Position numbers and translations under genes: made by a program. 64,000 nt of DNA from Paenibacillus periandrae (lineage in GTDB: Bacteria > Bacillota > Bacilli > Paenibacillales > NBRC-103111). This document shows, piece by piece, positions 46,299-54,126 of this stretch. The DNA lies in contig NZ_JAJNMU010000008.1 in NCBI RefSeq assembly GCF_022458865.1, positions 186,001 to 250,000 on the forward strand, in the 5' to 3' direction. Position 1 is the stretch's first letter; each line of letters starts with the position of its first letter. The notes below the pieces were generated by a model, which ran no database searches, had not been told where the DNA came from, and saw only the letters and a program-made list of their open reading frames with translations.

Positions 46299-46883
46299 AT
46301 GGTGATATTAATTGTAGTGATCATAATTGTATCGTTGTTCATCATTGGACTTTTATGTGGTTCACAAAGTACTTTACAAAATAATATTCCAGTTGCCAGA
46401 ACTCGTTCCCAAGAGGCAACTCGAAGAAATCATGTAGGTCTAGAAGTGATAGATTCAGATAAAGATACTTTACTTGCAAAAATTCATAGTCTCTCGGCAC
46501 AAGGTTACTGCATTTGTTTTGATGATGAGGTGCTTCTTGAAAATCCGGATCTGTTATCTCAATTGAGTGAAAATGTAAAAGTTTCTATCGCTAAGGATAT
46601 CATAGACACATTAGAAGGATACTCGAAAACAGCAAAATACGGATTTAAAGTGAAACAAATATTAAGTGTCTTAATGACACGTGCAGAAAAGAAGATTTGT
46701 CATTTTGACGGTTTTTATTTAAGAAAAGGGGAGTTTTCTCCTGATAAAATAGAAGATAGAGTCATAGGTGCATATCTGAAAGATCAAAATAGTAATTTGC
46801 ACTATAATATTTTGATTTCAAAGCGTCCTGAATGGTGCTCAATAGCATCAAGGAATGGTTTGAATATACTTCTAGTAAAATGA
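46299..46883 (+). CDS. Membrane-anchored hypothetical protein
   Basis: 194 residues. One N-terminal helix (ILIVVIIIVSLFIIGLLC) followed by a soluble domain with LSAQGYCICFDDEVLLENPD and a KYGFKVKQILSVLMTRA helix. GAGG lies 10 bases upstream. No family recognised. Confidence 0.5.
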   Translation: MVILIVVIIIVSLFIIGLLCGSQSTLQNNIPVARTRSQEATRRNHVGLEVIDSDKDTLLAKIHSLSAQGYCICFDDEVLLENPDLLSQLSENVKVSIAKDIIDTLEGYSKTAKYGFKVKQILSVLMTRAEKKICHFDGFYLRKGEFSPDKIEDRVIGAYLKDQNSNLHYNILISKRPEWCSIASRNGLNILLVK

Positions 46884-46947
46884 TATAGGCTATATGGAAA
46901 ATCTGGTGGAACATTTGATTTGTCAAAATAAAAAAGCCAGGTAATAC

Positions 46948-47340
46948 TTATACTTCTTGTTGATTTTCATTATTTTCATCCTCCTCAAATGAAATCGAAT
47001 TTACATCTACTCTATTAAGAAAAACATTTTTCAAATATACCCTTCATTGTAATCATAAATCACTTGAGTTTAATACCCCTTCAATTCAACATCGGACTTA
47101 TCCAGTAATTCAATTCCACGCCATTCATCATCCCAAATCGCAGCATTACATTTACTATTATTTTCAATAGGGTATGTGTTTTCTACCATGATTCTGGATG
47201 GATTTAGAGTTTGAAGGCAAGCTCTAGTAAGAGGTTGATTCGAAAATATTAAGCAGTCTAAAAAAGCAACTATTCCAGAGTAGTGGGGTAGTTTTTTTAT
47301 ATAAAAAATCCTGTCGAAAATTGCAGGGCATGCTTCTAGA
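46948..47340 (-). pseudogene. Decayed minus-strand gene
   Basis: Coding sequence without an ATG runs from about 47340: AIFDRIFYIKKLPHYSGIVA, then NPSRIMVENTYPIENN and DDEWRGIELLDKSDVELKGY, where a stop interrupts it. It continues TQVIYDYNEGY, shifts frame, and ends NVFLNRVDVNSISFEEDE before a stop at 46948. One nonsense change and at least one indel. Original length about 130 residues or more. Not recognised. Confidence 0.55.
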
Positions 47341-47458
47341 GACTAAACTGATGATATCAGAGGAAGGAGGTCCAAATTGATAGGTAGGATTTTGAAAAAA
47401 TGGCCTAAAGGTGTAGTGTTATTGAAAAATCATTTAAGAGAAGGAGGGCATCGCCATC

Positions 47459-47743
47459 ATTCAGCAAGTAATTGTAGATCTTAACGAATTGCTCTCTCAG
47501 TCCTCTTTATATTCCAATGAAGCAAGACGTTTTATCATTAAGGATGGGAAGCTGAGTGAGTCAAACCAGTTACGTTCAAGTGGGTATTTATTAAATGAAA
47601 AAACTAGACAATTGCTAGTAGAACTAATTTGCAATAAACTCTCGAAGCGTGAGATCCAGCATAATGGAGCGATTACTATTGAATATTCATTCAATTATGA
47701 TACCGAACTAGTTGATGGTTCCATACACATACGAAGTTCATAA
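47459..47743 (+). CDS. Small protein with unusual or missing start
   Basis: About 95 codons. The frame has no ATG or GTG; AAGGAGG at 47441 is spaced for ATC 47456 or ATT 47459, both rare starts. The TTG at 47489 has no site. Alternatively the gene starts at TTG 47377 (GGAGG 6 bases upstream), reads GRILKKWPKGVVLLKNHLRE in another frame, and is broken by a single indel near 47465. The visible product has LYSNEARRFIIKDGKLSES and a basic helix. A terminator follows. Confidence 0.45.
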   Translation: MQQVIVDLNELLSQSSLYSNEARRFIIKDGKLSESNQLRSSGYLLNEKTRQLLVELICNKLSKREIQHNGAITIEYSFNYDTELVDGSIHIRSS

Positions 47744-47784
47744 ACAAAGATACCAGAATTCATGACTTCTAATCTTAAGATCAA

Positions 47785-47827
47785 TGGGGGCCCAAAGGTA
47801 AACAGTGACTAGGGGCACCCCTTTTTA
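47785..47827 (+). terminator. Rho-independent terminator
   Basis: GGGGGCCC and GGGGCACCCC pair around a 16-base loop, followed by TTTTT. Confidence 0.65.
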
Positions 47828-47986
47828 CATTATGTATCGTGATGTTCCTTAAAGGGCGTGACAGTAAATACTCATAGTAACACATCCGAGACTTTAAAAA
47901 TCCATAATTATCACATTTGAAGTCAAAAATTATTGAAAAAACAATTTTATGTCATTACCAATAATACATGATACCACTTCGTTTTT

Positions 47987-48172
47987 TTATTTATCGATGG
48001 GTTGGGACAATAACATATCTCCGAATTCCTTATCGAACCAGCCTTCACTCCAAAAATGTATTCGAATTAACTTAGATCTGTGAGCACCCAATAGTTCCAT
48101 TTTGGTCTTGTTATTTTTAAAATATTTTCGTATTCGTTCCGCTCCTTACGAACTATTACTACCGTTATTGTT
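47987..48172 (-). pseudogene. Gene fragment
   Basis: Minus-strand tail reading ERIRKYFKNNKTKMELLGAH, then IRIHFWSEGWFDKEFGDMLL and a stop at 47987. No start codon is available above the inner Met at 48100. Another coding-type piece (AIFEPFNQCVVYKICQT) lies in a second frame just upstream. The stretch between 47830 and 48410 otherwise shows no gene. Confidence 0.4.
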
Positions 48173-48410
48173 TGACAAATCTTATAGACGACGCATTGGT
48201 TAAAAGGTTCAAAAATTGCGTTTCGGAGTGAAAGGAGTGACAGGAGCTGCGTTCTGGGATTATCCGGTAAACCTCAAATAGCCCAAACCTTGTGAACAAG
48301 AGGAGGGCTGAATTAAGCTAAACCATGTACCGATCTATTAAACGTTCGTTGTTTTTCCAACTGCGAGGTTAATTTTTCCTACAATTCTTATGGTATTGAA
48401 GTGACTCATA

Positions 48411-49256
48411 TCATGTTTTATTCAACGACCCCTTATCGCTTGTTCCAAAAATAGGTGGCCTGACAGGCGCCATATGATTATTGCGAATACATTCAATGAA
48501 AACCTGAGTAATGATTGGATCAAATTGCTTACCACTTTGATTCATGATCGTTTCAAGAGCCATCTCTGGTTCCATTGCTTTGCGGTACGATCTTGTGGTT
48601 GTCATAGCATCGTAGGCGTCACAAATGGCAACGATACGAGCTGCAATTGGAATATCATCTTGTGCTAACCCACTAGGATAGCCACTTCCATCGACTCTCT
48701 CGTGGTGATAAAGAACGATATCAGGAATGCATGTGTTTTGGAATACCTTAATTTTAGAAACGATCTGATGTCCTCGAATTGGATGATCTTTAACAATGTT
48801 GAACTCTTCCTCCGTCAATCGCGAAGGTTTTGTAAGAATCTCGTCAGAAATATAAATTTTTCCTAGATCATGCAATTTACAACCCATATAGATATTTGCA
48901 CAGTCAACATCAGTCAATTCCATTTTCTTTGCTACATTGTAGGCATACAAAGCCACATTCGAAGAGTGCTTAACAGTATAACTGTCACGTATCTCAACCA
49001 TGGTTACAAGTGTGTTTAGCGTATTTTCGGTTAATAGTTCCAAGCTTTCTAAATCTAATGTATTTCCACAATTCCAACTATTCTTTTCGGGATACATTTT
49101 CAAAAATAATAATGTCAACGAACTTGAAGTTAGGATAAAACCAGCAACTAAACTGAAAAACATAGCAGGTGTATGTAGTTTTGTACCTATGAGCATTCCT
49201 ATCAAAAATAGAAAAAAAAGGCTCAGGTTATACCCTATAAGTGTCCGACTGAGCAA
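48411..49256 (-). CDS. Membrane HD-GYP c-di-GMP phosphodiesterase
   Basis: 281 residues. Two hydrophobic segments (YNLSLFFLFLIGMLI; MFFSLVAGFILTS) precede an HD-GYP domain: HSSNVALYAYNVAKKM, HDLGKIYISDEIL near 128, and HHERVDGSGYPSGLA near 184. All metal-binding HD residues are present. It hydrolyses c-di-GMP, opposing the GGDEF enzyme at 41703. I chose TTG 49256 (GGAGG 10 bases upstream); the TTG at 49292 falls inside a leader hairpin. Confidence 0.85.
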   Translation of the reverse strand: MLSRTLIGYNLSLFFLFLIGMLIGTKLHTPAMFFSLVAGFILTSSSLTLLFLKMYPEKNSWNCGNTLDLESLELLTENTLNTLVTMVEIRDSYTVKHSSNVALYAYNVAKKMELTDVDCANIYMGCKLHDLGKIYISDEILTKPSRLTEEEFNIVKDHPIRGHQIVSKIKVFQNTCIPDIVLYHHERVDGSGYPSGLAQDDIPIAARIVAICDAYDAMTTTRSYRKAMEPEMALETIMNQSGKQFDPIITQVFIECIRNNHMAPVRPPIFGTSDKGSLNKT

Positions 49257-49281
49257 GAATAAACCACCTCCACAAAAGAAA

Positions 49282-49323
49282 TAGCACCACAAATTAGTCC
49301 CATAAAGGACAAATTCGTGGTGC
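49282..49323 (-). promoter_or_regulatory. Hairpin in the HD-GYP leader (possible attenuator)
   Basis: On the minus strand, GCACCACGAATTTGTCC pairs with GGACTAATTTGTGGTGC and is followed by TATTTCTTTT, ending about 7 bases before the ribosome binding site. It could stop transcription or expose or hide the site. Confidence 0.5.
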
Positions 49324-49413
49324 TTCCATCGAATAAAGTATTAATTTCTTATTATATTGTACCAAATAAAAACTTGTTTGATAATACATAACGAGAGACA
49401 TATAAAAAAATAG

Positions 49414-49442
49414 TTGACATTATCGGGGTCATACGTTAATTT
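49414..49442 (+). promoter_or_regulatory. Sigma-A-type promoter
   Basis: TTGACA at 49414, 17 bases, TAATTT at 49437. A transcript from here would meet a strong terminator about 65 bases later, before the gene at 49596. Confidence 0.55.
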
Positions 49443-49506
49443 ATAAATATACAAAAACCAGTCCTTATCCGGTGAATCTATAATCAAATATGTTTTTTTT
49501 GAGGAA

Positions 49507-49558
49507 GCACCTCTTACGCAAGAGAAAAACTTGCATAAGGGGTGCTTTTTGCTTTTTT
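49507..49558 (+). terminator. Strong terminator in the leader of the 49596 operon
   Basis: GCACCTCTTACGCAAG pairs with CTTGCATAAGGGGTGC, followed by TTTTTGCTTTTTTT. No plus-strand gene precedes it within 1.6 kb, so it acts as an attenuator or ends a short RNA. Confidence 0.7.
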
Positions 49559-49595
49559 TCCCGATTATGTCTGGTAATAGAAAAAGGAGACTTTA

Positions 49596-49793
49596 ATGCG
49601 TGTAGGAGACAGGGTTATAACACAACACCAGCATGTGGCAATTGTTGTAAAGGTGCCAAAGCGAAGTAACTTTGTAACAATTGTATTAACTGTTATGAGT
49701 CCTAACCGACGTAAGATTAGGGTCAGAACTCGTGTAAGTGCTAATGAATTGGTGATAAAGAAAACTCAAATAAAAAAAGGAAACGAGGTTTGA
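49596..49793 (+). CDS. Small basic protein
   Basis: 65 residues, beta-rich and basic: MRVGDRVITQHQHVAIVVKV, then SPNRRKIRVRTRVSAN. This resembles a small SH3-like or KOW-type barrel (inference). AAAAAGGAGA lies before the ATG. It is the first of three close genes. Confidence 0.5.
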   Translation: MRVGDRVITQHQHVAIVVKVPKRSNFVTIVLTVMSPNRRKIRVRTRVSANELVIKKTQIKKGNEV

Positions 49794-49800
49794 TTATCTT

Positions 49801-50280
49801 ATGAACGAGCAAGTTAAGATAAGACAAATAGAAATGGATATACTTACTCTCTTACGAAATGGAGTCGTAAATACCTTAGAAGTTGCAGATCACCTAAAAT
49901 TAACGTATTCAGCAGTGCACTCCATTATTAACCGTATGGTAATGTATGAAATAGCTCACCGAAAAGGAAACGGAAAGTATTCTCCAACTGAAGGAGATTT
50001 TATAACTGCGAGCGATGAGGAAGTTATTGCATATCGACGCAAGAAAAAAAATGGGTTAACTAAAGATTCAAGTAGTGTTTTAGATATCCCTGTTGAAATC
50101 GTCGAATATGTTAGTTTGCAATACCGTAGCAATGTTGACCGAAATGTGATTCTTACTCGATTAAATAAAAAAGGAATCCAATTAACTAAATTTTCACTCA
50201 ATCAAATCATCTATATATATGGAATAGATCGTGAATTTCCTCAGCGTAACCGTGAATCTAATCTTCTTGTAATGGTTTGA
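49801..50280 (+). CDS. Winged-helix DNA-binding protein
   Basis: 159 residues. N-terminal winged helix (MDILTLLRNGVVNTLEVADH, LTYSAVHSIINRMVMYEIAH). The C-terminal half has a second helical part (VEYVSLQYRSNVDRNVILTR). The stop is 7 bases before the next gene. Probably a regulator. Confidence 0.65.
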   Translation: MNEQVKIRQIEMDILTLLRNGVVNTLEVADHLKLTYSAVHSIINRMVMYEIAHRKGNGKYSPTEGDFITASDEEVIAYRRKKKNGLTKDSSSVLDIPVEIVEYVSLQYRSNVDRNVILTRLNKKGIQLTKFSLNQIIYIYGIDREFPQRNRESNLLVMV

Positions 50281-50287
50281 GGTCACC

Positions 50288-50545
50288 ATGTTTGATAAAT
50301 TAATGATCCTTCTAATTCTATTTATTGTCTTTGTCTACTTATTTAACTTGCGAGGAATTAAGAATGCAACTCTAGCTTTAATAGTATCCGGACAAAAGGA
50401 AACAGTAGACCAAGAAAAAGATGTTCGGATTATAAAGAAACACATTATGTGGTATACGAGAGCAATTGTTGCTTTATGTTTAGTTTTACTGGCTTTAGGT
50501 GTGGTCACTATTCGCGAATTTGTTATATTGCTCTTTCAAAACTAA
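50288..50545 (+). CDS. Two-helix membrane protein
   Basis: 85 residues with helices LMILLILFIVFVYLF and AIVALCLVLLALGVVTI separated by a charged loop. Last gene of the operon; a long terminator hairpin follows. Confidence 0.6.
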   Translation: MFDKLMILLILFIVFVYLFNLRGIKNATLALIVSGQKETVDQEKDVRIIKKHIMWYTRAIVALCLVLLALGVVTIREFVILLFQN

Positions 50546-50596
50546 CCAGGTTTGCATAAAAACAAAAACCAATGCAACCTATTCTTCTTGAAAAAA

Positions 50597-50662
50597 AATG
50601 ACTTAAATATCAAAATAACGGTCTATAATTTGTCCGTTATTTTTTATATTTAAGTCATTTTA
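50597..50662 (+). terminator. Long terminator hairpin
   Basis: AAATGACTTAAATAT and AAAATAACGG pair with CCGTTATTTT and ATATTTAAGTCATTT; T-rich end. Near-symmetric, so it may work in both directions. Confidence 0.75.
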
Positions 50663-50757
50663 ATTGAACTCTGCTCATCTTATCTTAGAGTTTCCTCCCT
50701 ATATAATATCCTTAAAAACACTCTTGGCATTCCAATTTTGGCCGATCAATCGTCAGG

Positions 50758-51341
50758 GTTTAAGAAATAAGTTTTAGACTCATACATCAATTGTATCTTC
50801 GAAAGGTATCAAATCAGGAAATAAAGTATTAGACTGTGAAGCCTCATACAGCAGTTGACCGTCGTGGCCGGCTGCCGTTTGCGGCAACCTCGTCTAGAGA
50901 GAAACAGGAACAGGGGAGAGAATATGATCGTTAAAACATTCATGGGAACGCATATTGATCTTGAAAAAATTGTGTCTATATCAGATGCTTTCATAATCGA
51001 CAAGATGGGTTCTGGAGGCCTATATGTTGGTTTCGATATAGTAGTTCAGTTATTAAATGAGCCTATCAGGTATTCCCGAAGTTTAGAAAGGAATATTGAC
51101 TATCGTTTTTTCGTGGAGTCTGATAATCCTAAACATGAATTAATCTATGGTGAAGACGGCATAACACCGGTTGTGGTTGAAAAACTTCAAAAACAAATCG
51201 ATTCACTTGTTGCTCTTTGGAAGCAAAGTAAAGAACTCTGATAATTGTTCAAAGAAAATAAAGTGTGCGGCTTGCCATCGTGGCCGAAGCATCGGTCTAC
51301 AACTTTATTTTCATAGTCTAGTACTTTATTTTCTCTCAACA
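50758..51341. mobile_element. Degraded relative of the 7674-8517 element
   Basis: Two forward copies of the GAAAATAAAGNNNTAGACTG motif (about 50762, 50817) face two inverted tandem copies (about 51295-51335). The right end, read inward, begins TGTTGAGAGAAAATAAAG, matching the intact element. TGTTCAAAGAAAATAAAGT, identical for 19 bases to the left end of the first element, also appears at 51246. No target duplication is visible for any choice of left end, so boundaries are uncertain; it may be a composite of two insertions. Confidence 0.55.
50924..51241 (+). CDS. Hypothetical cargo protein
   Basis: 105 residues from ATG 50924 (CAGGGGAGAG upstream; the frame from 50855 has no site). It has a beta-rich N-terminus (KTFMGTHIDLEKIVSISDAF), YVGFDIVVQLLNEPIRYSRS and a C-terminal helix VVVEKLQKQIDSLVALWK. 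It is enclosed by the transposon-like repeats. Not recognised. Confidence 0.55.
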   Translation: MIVKTFMGTHIDLEKIVSISDAFIIDKMGSGGLYVGFDIVVQLLNEPIRYSRSLERNIDYRFFVESDNPKHELIYGEDGITPVVVEKLQKQIDSLVALWKQSKEL

Positions 51342-52052
51342 CTTTTTCCATGCCTTCTTCAGTAACTACCCGCTGTTTACCATTTTTTTAATGACCACAT
51401 TGAAGAATCATCGATCCGCTGTCTTAGAGTTGACCTGTCGATTTTCCATGTCCCACACGCCTCTGCTTCTGACATAACGGTTATCATTCAGTAAATTAGA
51501 ATAATGTGTAATTTACATCATTTACTTAAGTCTTAGTATATGTCTCGGTGTCGTGATTGTCTTATATAATATTTATCTTTAGTAAATTTCTCACTTATAA
51601 TGAACTATCAAATATATATCTGAAAGATGAAACAACGGCTGGTGAATGAAATAGTTAGTTTATCATATGAGCCTTTTCTCGAAAAAAGATTTTTTTGATA
51701 CAATAAGTAGTAAGCGATGAATCCTATTTGGAGGACAGATGATTTTTAATAAACACTTGAACAGGTTCAGATATTGACTTTAAGGTCCAAGGTCTTTGTA
51801 TCAATTGTAAAAGGGAACATACCTATTGATTAAAAAAGAAAAATCATTTCTCTGGGGTGAACAAATGGATTCCGTTTGGTTCCGAAAATATTATGTCTGA
51901 AATGCCCCTTGTTGTGATCCAAAAATTCGCGAAATTAAGGAGTGAATAGGTTGAATCACAAAAGAATGAACAGAAAAAAATTTGAGTAGAGATAAGCAAG
52001 AGAATGGATTCGAAAGTTGAAGTTCATATCATGATATTGAGGGCTGATATAT
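51342..52052. other. Intergenic region
   Basis: About 700 bases, AT-rich, without a supportable gene. A short cysteine-containing remnant (APCCDPKIREIKE) can be read on the plus strand near 51900-51940. Confidence 0.35.
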
Positions 52053-52253
52053 ATGCAAAAAAGAATATGTTGTTCAAAGATTATGAATCTTGAAGTTATT
52101 CGTGATGATGTTGATCCCGAAGATTTGATATTTTCCTTTTATTGCAGCGTCTGTGAAGAAGGATATGCTGTAGGTTGGGAAGAGCTTTGTGGTGATCGTA
52201 TCATAATAGAAGAAGATGCTTTGATAAGGTTAAGACGACAAAACAATAATTAA
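52053..52253 (+). CDS. Small Cys-containing protein
   Basis: 66 residues with ICCSKI near the start and FYCSVCEEGY at about 30, a possible zinc ribbon. GAGGGC lies 8-9 bases before the ATG. It precedes a membrane-protein gene by 20 bases. Not recognised. Confidence 0.5.
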   Translation: MQKRICCSKIMNLEVIRDDVDPEDLIFSFYCSVCEEGYAVGWEELCGDRIIIEEDALIRLRRQNNN

Positions 52254-52272
52254 CATCGGCGGTATTCCAATT

Positions 52273-52617
52273 ATGATAATTCTTGATGCTCTGGTTGCGC
52301 TTATTATTTTATATTCTTTAATTGGCTTGATACTAGGGATAACCTGGTTCTCAATTGGGAAAATTTTAGAACTTGATAAAGATAGTGAATACTGGAGTCT
52401 AGTACTAAACTCCGCGAGCGGACTTGTCTATTTCTTAATTGTAGTCACGATTTTTTGGCTGCCAGCCCTTTTTCCGTATATCCGTCAGTGGAAACTTAGA
52501 CTCAAATTTAATAAAGATCGTGTTCCGAGGGGGCCAATAGCAGCTTGGAGGGAGATTCTCTTTAGACCACTTTATTATTTAAAAGAACATTTTTTCAACT
52601 GGTATAACATCCAATAA
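52273..52617 (+). CDS. Membrane protein
   Basis: 114 residues; two hydrophobic helices (LVALIILYSLIGLILGI and GLVYFLIVVTIFWLPALF) and a basic tail. Ribosome binding site weak (GGCGG), probably coupled to the preceding gene. Function unknown. Confidence 0.5.
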   Translation: MIILDALVALIILYSLIGLILGITWFSIGKILELDKDSEYWSLVLNSASGLVYFLIVVTIFWLPALFPYIRQWKLRLKFNKDRVPRGPIAAWREILFRPLYYLKEHFFNWYNIQ

Positions 52618-53003
52618 TTATCTAAGAGGGTAGAAGTATGAAGATTCATACGTAAAGAATCACTTCATGTAAATAACCCAAATGAAAGAAATTGGAGGGT
52701 TATCTGGTTAGGTTCTTTATAAAGTAGTTAGAAATGAAGAATTTTCTAAAAGAACAAGGTCCCGCTTAAGCTAATAAATAATGGTAAGGCAACACATGAT
52801 TGACCAAAGAATCAGAGGACCTCAAGCTTAGACTGGTAAAGTTATTTTGTGAAATTCAAGAAAATACATCCAAGATATTTCTAATCTTACGCTATTGAAG
52901 TATCTGATTAAGTGACTTCTTTGTTTCCCACAGACAACAATTTTAACACTGTTAGAGACAAAGGGGAGCTACTTCTTTAGTAAGTTGTTATAAAATATTA
53001 ATA

Positions 53004-53050
53004 AAAACTAGGAGCTAATTTCTATGAGAGATGTCCGCTCCTAGTTTTTT
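53004..53050 (+). terminator. Rho-independent terminator
   Basis: AAAACTAGGAGC pairs with GCTCCTAGTTTT, followed by TT. Between 52618 and 53000 no gene is seen. Confidence 0.75.
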
Positions 53051-53263
53051 GTGTATCTAAATACGAATATATTTAACTTGAGAATATACCCGATTCAAAT
53101 CATAAACCATACTGACATTACGGACATAATTAATTCGTGACAACTAATCTGCAAGGTATACAAGAAAATGGTGTTGGTTAGAATGGAAAGTAGAATGAAT
53201 TGACATAGCATCATGGTAAAGAACATATGATTTACAAAGGACTCAGGAGGGAGATAGGTTATT

Positions 53264-53851
53264 GTGAGTAGTGTTTCCGGTAAGCAGAGGAATGATTGGA
53301 GTGAGCAAGAGGACACAACTTTAGCAGAGATCGTACTCAACCATTTAAGAATAGGTTCTACGCAGCTTAAGGCATTTGAAGAGGCTTCCCAGAGACTAAT
53401 TACCCGATCGGTGGCAGCGTGTGGGTTTCGTTGGAACTCGACTATTCGAAAAAAGATAAAGGATCAGATTGAAAATGCAAGGAAACTGAACAAAGCTAAT
53501 GTTAACGACAAACCAGTAACATTAAACGGTTTATCAACCTCTGGTGATACAGATACCAAATCAGTAAATAAAACAGAAAAACGTGCTGATAAGGTGACGA
53601 ACTTAGATATTATGGAGCAGCTATTAGCGCCCGATCGTGTGAAAGAACTTGCAGAATACATGCAGGCTTTAAGCGCGAACATCTCACTATTCCAACGGAT
53701 GAGAGGATCTCTGGAGGAAAAAGACAGAGAGATCAATAACCTGAAGGAAACGATTGAGGGCATGCAGATAAAAAGCCAGAGATTGGAGTATCTGGAGGAA
53801 AAATGGCGAGAGTTCTCGACCTTTGCAGAACGAGTCAGACTAAATGGATAA
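53264..53851 (+). CDS. RsfA-family transcriptional regulator
   Basis: 195 residues from GTG 53264 (GGGAGATAGG upstream). Residues 10-65 form the Myb/SANT-like domain of prespore RsfA: RNDWSEQEDTTLAEIVLNHL, GSTQLKAFEEAS, ACGFRWNSTIRKK. The C-terminus is a coiled coil (LEEKDREINNLKETIEGMQI). In Bacillus the family fine-tunes sigma-F genes in the forespore. A copy on mobile DNA may influence host sporulation (inference). Confidence 0.85.
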   Translation: MSSVSGKQRNDWSEQEDTTLAEIVLNHLRIGSTQLKAFEEASQRLITRSVAACGFRWNSTIRKKIKDQIENARKLNKANVNDKPVTLNGLSTSGDTDTKSVNKTEKRADKVTNLDIMEQLLAPDRVKELAEYMQALSANISLFQRMRGSLEEKDREINNLKETIEGMQIKSQRLEYLEEKWREFSTFAERVRLNG

Positions 53852-53861
53852 TGATAGTGCA

Positions 53862-54034
53862 TTCACATTTTAGGTGATAAATGATATGATGAATGCATAA
53901 TTGGACTAACATTCTACTCTGAGCCAAGCGGCAACGGAGATTTCATTTTAAGAACACACTAATCAAGTGAACATTCTGATCCTAGATCAGACATTACCCA
54001 AAAGGGTTGTTCACGTATGTAGTGTGTTCTTTTT
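53862..54034 (+). promoter_or_regulatory. Structured leader with terminator upstream of the zincin gene
   Basis: Promoter TTCACA-17-TATGAT (53862, 53885). The leader then holds a small hairpin (CTC-tga-GCC-AAGC-GGC-aacg-GAG, 53917-53939) and a long terminator stem, AAGAACACACTA with TAGTGTGTTCTT (53950-54031) plus T-run. The same hairpin plan recurs at 59803-59826. It looks like a cis-regulatory RNA of unknown class. Confidence 0.5.
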
Positions 54035-54126
54035 GTTGTGGAATCTTATTTGTTACGAGCTCATTGGTCGTTTGTTTAGTCCTTTTCTATTTTTGACTAA
54101 TAGAACTGATCGGGAGGGATTCACTT

